A stretch of DNA of 11,121 nt from Pigoraptor vietnamica (taxonomy: Eukaryota; Opisthokonta; Filasterea): contig CALSCQ010000940.1 in the NCBI GenBank assembly GCA_943704525.1, positions 1 through 11,121 of the forward strand. Reading direction: 5' to 3'. Position 1 is the first letter of the stretch. Every line of letters starts with the position of its first letter. The notes beneath the pieces were generated by a model, which was not told the DNA's origin, ran no database searches, and saw only the letters and a list, made by a program, of their open reading frames with translations. Below, one piece after another: positions 1 to 6,809 of the stretch. Both the position numbers and the translations under genes were made by a program.

Positions 1-731
1 CCCCCCCTCCTAAATTATCGCAAAACTAAAAAGGCGTGAATGTATCGCTGGTGAATGCGACCCTATGCGGCAGATGGCGAACGAGAACGCCGGCGGGTGC
101 ACCACCTCCATGCCGATGCACGGGGGCGTTCCTCGGGAGTGGTCGTGACGACTTCACCGCCGGGCTACAGACGCGCCTGGCACGCCAGAGGGCGAGCAAA
201 GAGGGCCGGGAATAGCACGGCCGCGAACAGAACTGGATTCGCCGGCGACTTCACACGCACAGTCACGGCACACCCCAGCCGGCCAATTTGCATTGAACAG
301 ATCTTCTCACAGTCAGTAGTTGTCAGAAATAAGATTCCGAATGGAATGTAGTTGCCAACGGAGCCCGACTCGCGAACAAACCGAGACTTTACCGTTTGAC
401 ACCTGACACTGACTGTTCAAGCCGCCGCGTGACAAACTTGTGTTAGGGGCAGTTGGCGTTTGCTAGTTAATTAAAACAACGCGCCACTTCGCCCTCAGTT
501 GTTCTCTCGTGCCGGCTGCCGGCCGTGTTCGTAACTGCCTGCTGGGTGCACCGCGTGTCGGTGCCTACGCATGTACGTGCCGACGTCGTTTCTTCGAGTT
601 GACGCTGAGCACTGGCCTTGCTCCCTGACCGTGTGGGCTTCGTCTCAGTCCCACAGCAGAATAGGTGCTGTCGTGCAAGAAGTACGGGGCAATAATGCCC
701 GCATGCACGCGTGTGCGTCTGTCGTGCATGT
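1..731. other. Left-edge region with no supported gene
   Basis: I see no recognisable domain here on either strand. The region begins with a run of seven C. A short plus-strand open stretch from about 14 to a TGA at 146-148 has a protein-like composition and could be the end of an exon of a gene lying to the left, but there is no family motif and no convincing 3' splice site, so I do not call it. The longer plus-strand frame at 55-351 has no family motif either. The stretch around 462-482 is A/T-rich in an otherwise GC-rich setting. The final part is downstream of the stop codon of the minus-strand F-box/Sel1 gene and may contain its 3' untranslated region. Confidence 0.5.
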
Positions 732-1729
732 TCAATTGTTCTGTGTTGTGTGCTGCGCTATGTCAATGGGCGCACTGCATTCATTGTCTTCACAAACCTT
801 CCGGGCGAGCTCCACCGCGTTCCTCTCCAGCCACTCCGTTGCAAACCAATCGCCCTCCTTCACCGCCGCGCCGCGAACGAGCGCAACACCCCTCGCTTCG
901 TCACGTGCCATTCCGTCGCCTTCATAGAGACACCGCCCAACCCAGTACATCGCCCCAAAGTGGCCCATCGCAACCGCGCTGTTATACTGCGCAACAGCCG
1001 CCGATTCGTCACGCGACGAGGCATCGGCGTACAATAGGCTGGTGCCCAGGAAGAGCCTCCCTGCCGCACACCTGCCGTCCGCAGACAAGCGAAAGTGCGA
1101 CCTTTAGCCTTATCCTTGTCCTGGGAGAACCCAAAGAGACCTAGATAACAAAGGCCCATTTCAGCCGCACGCACGGGGTCGCTCTCGTCCCGAGCGCGGA
1201 CAAGGCCAAGATGCACACTCAGGGCGATAGCCGCGCGCCTCTCCTCATCATCATGGTACTCGCGGGGGCCGCCCCACCAAAAGAAAGAGAGCGCGAGGAG
1301 ACAAGCGGGCGCGCGCCTTTTCCATTTCGGTCGCATGTTCGTCCGCGAGCGCCTCTTTGAAGAGTGTCCGCGCGCGCTTGAATTCGAACGGAGCAAAGTG
1401 AAGCGCCCTTATCGTGCACTCAAATGGGCTGAGGACGAGCTTTCCCGCGGGAATGCGCGAATTCACCTCCTCGCAGAATGCGGCGTTCTCAAGTACTTGC
1501 GGGTGCACAGCGACGACAGGCGGTACACGCGCTCGTGCCGAAGGAGGCGAAAGAGACGACCGCACGTCTTGGCCAGCGCGCCCTTCTCGCCATTCGTCAG
1601 ATAAGGCAGCACTTGAACGATTATTAGCTCCGGCGGGAGCGTGTAGAGGGTCGACTGAGTGCTCGAGAGCGAATCGTGGAAGGACAGCGCCGCATTGTCG
1701 CAAGGGGAACCGTGCACGCTGTCGCACAT
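732..1729 (-). CDS. F-box and Sel1-like repeat protein, frameshifted as read
   Basis: Probable substrate adaptor of an SCF-type ubiquitin ligase, inferred from an F-box near the N-terminus. Sel1-like repeats follow; such repeats form helical pairs that bind partner proteins. The start is the ATG at 1729-1727. The F-box lies at about residues 33-75 (LPPELIIVQVLPYL, then KTCGRLFRLL). The C-terminal part has clear Sel1 periodicity, for example GAMYWVGRCLYEGDG followed by an AA..EGD turn, preceded by at least two more degenerate repeats. The product is spread over four frame segments: near 1490 one base seems missing, near 1308 one seems extra, near 1080 one seems missing. With these three allowed for, the length becomes 333 codons ending at the TGA at 732-734. 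A 68-bp GT-AG intron could instead explain the first shift, but that segment is GC3-rich and protein-like. The gene could be a pseudogene or suffer sequencing errors. It is head to head with the next F-box gene, 249 bp away. Confidence 0.72.
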
Positions 1730-1978
1730 ACTGAGAAGAGTCCGACGGAAACTGACGACGGTGGGATATCACCAAGACTACCAGGGGTACCCCTGAAGAC
1801 TACTGTGCCGGCTCTAAGACGCCGCACCTTTGATAATTCGCAACTCACGTGATGTTTGTTTTGGGTTCAATCACTGACTCAACAGTGTGCGGTGCCGAAG
1901 CCTGAAGTGCGTTGCTGCGGCGCCGTCCGACACTCACCACGCCATCTTCGAAACAGAAGTGCGCGAGTTTAATCGAAT
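1730..1978. other. Divergent intergenic region between two F-box genes
   Basis: This 249-bp stretch separates the starts of two oppositely directed F-box genes, so it must hold both 5' leaders and probably a shared or back-to-back promoter. A CACGTG palindrome (E-box/G-box type) lies at 1846-1851. I see no clear TATA box. The assignment as a promoter is inference from gene layout only. Confidence 0.4.
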
Positions 1979-3373
1979 ATGGCCGCAAATGCTGACACTC
2001 GCCAGGGTGACATTCCTCCGGCGGGAGGGTGGACTCTCGACTCGCTTCCCCAGGACGCGCTTCACTACATTTTTGGAAACGACCGTGACGAGGTAGTTAT
2101 ATTCTGTTTCAACCGCGTGTCTATTTTCGCAATGGACTCTGCGACACCCACTAATCAAGCGGCCCTTCCATGCGGCATCATGATTTGCACAGGCTCGGCT
2201 CGTCGCAAGCGACCTATCTGCACTGTCGCGCACGTGTCGTCGCCTGCGTGTCGCGTGTGAGGAAGAGGCCCGCCATCGCGTTGCGACGCTCTGGAAGCGC
2301 TTGGCGGAATGCACCGACTACGAAGAGGGCGTTCCGTATCCTGCTCTGACCCGCGGAGCCGATGGAAGGTACGCAGTAGGAGCTGACGTCGTCGTCAGGT
2401 TCTGTGACTGCTAATGGCTCATGCGGCCGGGCCGGACTGCAACACACCGAGTACTGAGTACTGATTGCACACCAACAGCATTGAGCCGAATGTCTTCGAC
2501 GCCAAGGGGTTCAACAAGAAAGTCTTCGGCACGTGGCTCTTTGGGGATCGCCTTCGCCCGATCAGCCCCTCCGACTCTTGGATCTGTGTGCTCTCATACA
2601 CGCGGCACGCGCGGATCTGCGGGCGCTCGTCAGTCATCCCGTCCCGCGTTACATCCTTGGCGAGGTCGAATACAACCCCTACACGACATGTGCCGAGGTC
2701 TCGATCGACAAGGGCAACGGGACCAAGAACCAGTTTTTTGAAATTCACGTCGGCGAAAAGATGAAGGACGACCCCGAGCAGGACATACAGTCCACGAGCC
2801 AGTACCTCACCGTTCCCCACTGCAAGTTCATCACCTACCGGAACTCGGTCTGGGAGGTAAGTGCTCCGGTCGAACAGGTCGATTTACCACCCGCAGAGAA
2901 GCACTACTAACCCCTTACCGGTGCCAAGCGCAACGCGAAACTCATATTTTGCTGTACCTGCACATCGCAGCACTCGTTCAGCATGTGGTCAGAAACGTGG
3001 GAGAACGTGCGCAAGCATCGCGGGCCCAAGCCCCTCTCGTATCGCGCGTTTCTCATACTCGTCCATCTCTGCGTTGAGGCAGCGGGCGCCGTCGACAAAC
3101 AGCTCGGGGACTCGTGGGCCTTGATGAACGACTGCGGATACCGTGACAGTGTGCTGTTTGCGCGTCTTGTTGAAATCGCCAATCTTCTGAATGGTATACG
3201 CGACAAGGAGGCTTTCGATGAAGACCGCGTAATGGCGCGGGTCAAGAAGGTCGCAACTGGCAGGCTCATCAAGACCCGAAACTTCAACTACGCTGGCTCT
3301 GCGGGGTTGGCCTATCGACACCGCCGTTGAAACTGTGTTGAGTGTGATCGACCGGCAGCTTGCCAACGCTTGA
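1979..3373 (+). CDS. F-box domain protein, four exons, two frameshifts as read
   Basis: Probable SCF ubiquitin-ligase adaptor, inferred from an N-terminal F-box; the rest of the protein is unrecognised. Exons: 1979-2092, 2193-2368, 2479-2856, 2971-3373. Donors are GTAGTT, GTACGC and GTAAGT; each intron ends in CAG and phases agree. The F-box is split by intron 1: LDSLPQDALHYIFGND at the end of exon 1, then LSALSRTCRRLR and the typical LWKRL at about residues 38-75. Near 2558 the frame moves by one base (a C seems missing from a CCC run) and near 3305 it moves back (an extra G in GGGG). Without the second correction the frame ends at 3330; with it the reading goes on through a protein-like tail (DTAVETVLSVIDRQLANA) to the TGA at 3371-3373. 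Corrected length is 356 residues. The C-terminal 280 residues have no motif I know. Sequencing error or recent decay are both possible. Confidence 0.68.
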
Positions 3374-4045
3374 GCCGTCACGTAGCCCCTGGTTTGGAGC
3401 TGTGAAGAGCACAGTAAAGAGCACGCAGGTTTGGGGAAAACTGCGTTGAAACTTGCACGCTGAGTCTCGACGGGCATAATAGTATGAGCTCAGCTGGGAT
3501 GAAAGTGTCGGAGACTGTGCCGCTCTCATGTGAGTGCTCCGGCAGAAGCGTGCCAGTCGAGGATGTTGTTATTAGGAAAGTGCACTGGACGTTGTGTGAA
3601 AGTTGACTCGGTACGTCGCTCCGGCCGGCCAGGCCGAGTAGCCGTGATCCGGCGGAACTGTGACTGGCCGCACGGCGGCATGTCAGGATTAACGCCCACA
3701 CCGACAGAACACATCGCCCGCGGCGTGCTCTAAAAGTTCCGGCGAGTCAGCGCCTTTTTTTTCTGTTTGACCAACTGGTGTGCTGCGGCTGCCACTTTCA
3801 GCCGGTTTACCAAGACATGGGCCGAGGCACCTGCCGGAACGGCCCGCCGCCGGAAAGACTGTGTAATACGTGTGTTACTTCCGCGCCCACATCGAAATAA
3901 TCAAATAATAATTAGTGCTATGTATGGAAAATGTATGGCAAACCCTCGGCGTCAGGTTGATCGAGTTCATGCATGTGCCTTGCCTTCACCCTTTTCAGTC
4001 GTTGATGTACGTTGGATGCACGCACGACTTACGCTTCCCGGAAAA
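3374..4045. other. Intergenic region upstream of the nuclease-kinase gene
   Basis: There is no domain-bearing reading frame on either strand. It should contain the 3' end of the F-box gene and the promoter and leader of the gene starting at 4046. A T-rich tract (eight T) lies at about 3752-3760, and an A/T-rich patch with repeated AATAAT lies at about 3893-3917, roughly 130 bp before the chosen start, which could be a core promoter or start-site region. The minus-strand frame at 2989-3477 is antisense to the F-box gene and I regard it as a shadow. Confidence 0.4.
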
Positions 4046-6613
4046 ATGGAAGAACAAATTCGTGCACGCTTGGCAGCGGAGTTGGACTTCGCCGGGGATG
4101 ACAAGGAGCTTAAGCGTCTCGCATACGATAATGCGTTCGCAGCGCTGCGAGAGGAGCTTGCGCGAAAGGAGCGGGAGCAAGCGGCTGCGCGAGAGGAGCG
4201 GGAGCAAGCGGCTGCGCGAGGGGAGCGGCAAAAGGAGCGGGAGCAAGAGCGAAGGCGAGAGGAGCGAGACCGAGAGCGAGAGGAGCGAGACCGAGAGCGA
4301 GAGGAGCGAGACCGAGAGCGAGAGGAGCGGCGGGAGAAGCGGCAGCACAAGGAAAAAGCGATGAAGTACCGATTCAGGAGTGCGTATTTGTGCGTTTTGT
4401 TGTGTTTCGTGAGCGTCGACCGTTGAGCACTTATTATAATTGCCATCGTTTCTCCTTTGGCGCAGTGATGGCGCTCGCTCAAACGTCCGGCATGAGCACG
4501 AGCACTACGCTTTTTCGCAGTGCGTTTAAGGATCTCGCGGATGACTACCTGGACACGGAAAAGAGATCGTACGACAACTTCCCCGCGCGCGCACTTGCAC
4601 CCGAGGTGGAGGCTGAAATTCTCGCGCTCGTGTCGAATTCAGTCGCATGCAAGATCCGCGCTGGCCTGCCGCTCGAGAACAAGGCGAGCGCCACTACCGG
4701 CGATACAGCCGCACCGCCTGGGGCGGCGAATCCGCGCAACGAGGTGGAGGCGGCGTCCGAGAAGGAGAGCGAGAAGGAGAGCGAGAGCGCGTTGGAGGAG
4801 AGCGCGGACAGCAGCTGCTCCAATTCTGAGTACGGAATTGCGAGGCGTCGCGACAACAAGGGGGAGGCCGCGGCCGACGAGGCGGGCACGAGCGCGGAGG
4901 TGCCGACGCCGACGCCGGCGAGCCGCAGTAAGAAGTATCCTGCGGAAAAGAGGGTGCAGGAGCTTTTTATGGCGATGGGGGCGTGCTTGCTCAAGGGGAA
5001 TGGAACGGCGAAGTTGGAGGACCATTCTCTCTCGTCTATCGGGCCGCCTATTGTGGGTAAATCGATGCGCCCGGATCTCGTGCGGGTGCCGGCGCGTTTG
5101 ACGGGGGTTTGGCACGTCGTCGTGGCCGTGGGCGAACTTAAGCCTTGTATTGACGGAAAGAAGGCGCGAACCCCGCTTTGCCAAGTGATCGAACGCATCT
5201 GCGCCGTCTTCCAACAACAACCGCAGCGCGATTACTGCGTGGGGATCATTTCCGACGGCTGGAGCATACAGGCGTTTGGGTTCGGGCGCGGAGAGGAGAA
5301 TATTTTTGAACCTTCGTTGCGCTGGCGCTCGCCTTGCAAGCCGATGTTTTCGTACCACGACGGCCGATTTCACCTCGAGAGGGGCTTCGACATCTTCTGT
5401 TACTGGCTTACGGCGAAGGAGGCGGACCTGGGTTACAGCAGCTATGTCGTGCCAAGCCTCCAAACCCAGATTGACGGCCGTGTGGCGACTTTCTCTGATT
5501 TGCAGCCCGTCTACCTTACGGAGCGGTCGAAGATTTACGGTGGCATTCTCTCGCAATCGTCGGTTGCGGGCACGCCGGTGTATCTGAAGGCGGGCAAACA
5601 AGTTGCGCGCGAGCTGAAAATCCTCGAGCGGTTGCGCGATAAGAGCGCGCCTGCGAGCATTCCGCAGCTAGTGGCGGGTCCGTTGACTCTATCCCTGAGT
5701 GGGGCTGCCGTGACGTACTTCGTGGCTACGCCGTTTGTGCGGCAGACCGCTCCAATCACCGCATATACCGTCCTTCGTGCCGCACGCGTCGTGTTTGAGG
5801 CACTGACATATGCGCACGGCAAGGGCGTGTGCCATGGCGACGTTAAGCCGGCGAACATGGTGTGCGACGGCAGCGGAGGTGTTTTTCTCGTTGACTGGGA
5901 CGCGAGCACGCCCGTGGTGAACGCCGCCACCGCAGGTCCCGGGGACGCCGATTACCGCCGTTTTGAGCTGTCGGGGACGTTCTTGTTCCTCTCCTTGCGC
6001 CTGATGCGGGCGGTGATGTCGCGCACGCCCACGACGCGTCTGCCAGTGGATGATCTCGAATCGCTGGTGTTCACGGTGCTCGTGATAGGGGCGCACAAGA
6101 CAGTGCCCAGCCGCTTGTCGCACCTGGTGAGGCGCCTGCCGTTATTCTCAGTGTCTTGTCTCCCGCGAGTGGCGATTGTGGTCTTACAATTATTATTTTT
6201 TCCCGTTTCCTTGTGTACTTCAGGATTTTTTTGCCTGGAAGGCCGGCCTTCTCCAGTCGCCGGTCTTACTTGAGCGGTATCTCCGTGCCGCGCGAGCTCC
6301 CGCGAGTGTGCGGTCTTTCCTTCTCGCTGCGCAGAGCACCTTTTTCTCCAACACGGCGGACTTCGTGAACGTTTGCGATTACGACACGGCCAGGGCGGCC
6401 CTTAAGGCGCTGTTCAGCACGTATTCGGACGATCCGGCGCCTGCGGTCGACGAGTCGAATTATGCGCCGAGCGAAGACGAGGACGAGGAGTCGGACTCGG
6501 AACAGAGCGATTCTGGTGAGTCCCCTTTCGGTGTGCTTGTGTGTGCTTTCTCCGAACCTGTCAATGGCTCATGGTGCGTTCTCCTCTTCCTCCCCTCCTC
6601 TCCTCCAGGCTAG
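4046..6613 (+). CDS. Crinkler-RHS-like protein: charged helix, PD-(D/E)XK nuclease-like domain and FunK1-like kinase
   Basis: Exons 4046-4379, 4466-6126, 6224-6515 and 6609-6613 give 763 residues. Introns start GTGCGT, GTGAGG and GTGAGT and end in CAG. Residues 34-104 are a tandemly repeated Arg/Glu-rich segment, probably a long single helix or coiled coil. Residues 203-235 are acidic and Ser-rich. Residues about 265-385 look like a PD-(D/E)XK nuclease: RPD (Asp315), then GELK (Glu335, Lys337). Residues about 460-700 form a protein kinase: Lys486, a likely helix-C Glu494, catalytic loop HGDVKPAN (Asp570, Asn575), metal motif VDWD (Asp588), and VDDLESLVF at about 639, a FunK1 hallmark. An acidic Ser-rich tail covers 741-763. 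Known families: FunK1 kinases and Crinkler-RHS proteins that join nuclease-like and kinase domains. Whether it is secreted, an effector or a host regulator is unknown; I see no signal peptide or LFLAK motif. Start choice: ATG at 4046 has A at -3 and G at +4; an in-frame ATG at 4016 is an alternative. Confidence 0.82.
4159..4334 (+). repeat. Coding tandem repeats in the charged helix
   Basis: Two repeat types follow each other inside exon 1 of the nuclease-kinase gene. First come two copies of a 24-bp unit encoding EREQAAAR or a close variant (about 4171-4218). Then, from about 4257 to 4330, a 21-bp unit encoding EERDRER is repeated three times with almost no base changes. Near-identity of the 21-bp units points to recent expansion and probable length variation between strains. 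The encoded alternation of Arg and Glu suits a stable single alpha helix. Confidence 0.85.
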
Positions 6614-6809
6614 AGGAGCTGGACTAAAAAAAAGAAATAAGGGGACCTATGAATTTTGCTGTACCACCAGATTCATATCCCGAGAGCTCGCGGAGGGCTT
6701 CCTTTAAAACTGTTCCCAGCAAAGTACTGAATGAAGATGGTTAACTATATGACAGTTGACTTCCGAGGGCACACAATCATATCCTCCTGACAACTGAAAC
6801 CGGTGGCCC
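6614..6809. other. Convergent intergenic region
   Basis: This 196-bp stretch lies between the stop codon of the nuclease-kinase gene on the plus strand and the stop codon of the EndoG-like gene on the minus strand. It must serve as 3' untranslated sequence for both. An A-rich stretch with GAAATAAGG at about 6627-6642 may act in plus-strand polyadenylation. I see no canonical AATAAA on either strand. Overlapping 3' ends are likely given the short distance. Confidence 0.45.

Noticed and set aside
2989-3477. Minus-strand frame of 162 codons over the F-box gene end
   Set aside because: No motif, and the plus-strand frame has continuity with exon 3 through a GTAAGT...CAG intron.
3967-4482. Minus-strand Ser/Arg-rich frame resembling an SR protein
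   Set aside because: It is the exact antisense of the Glu/Arg repeat; the plus-strand frame splices in phase to the nuclease-kinase exons.
4639-5601. Minus-strand frame of 320 codons
   Set aside because: Antisense to exon 2 of the nuclease-kinase gene, Arg-rich as expected of a GC-rich shadow frame.
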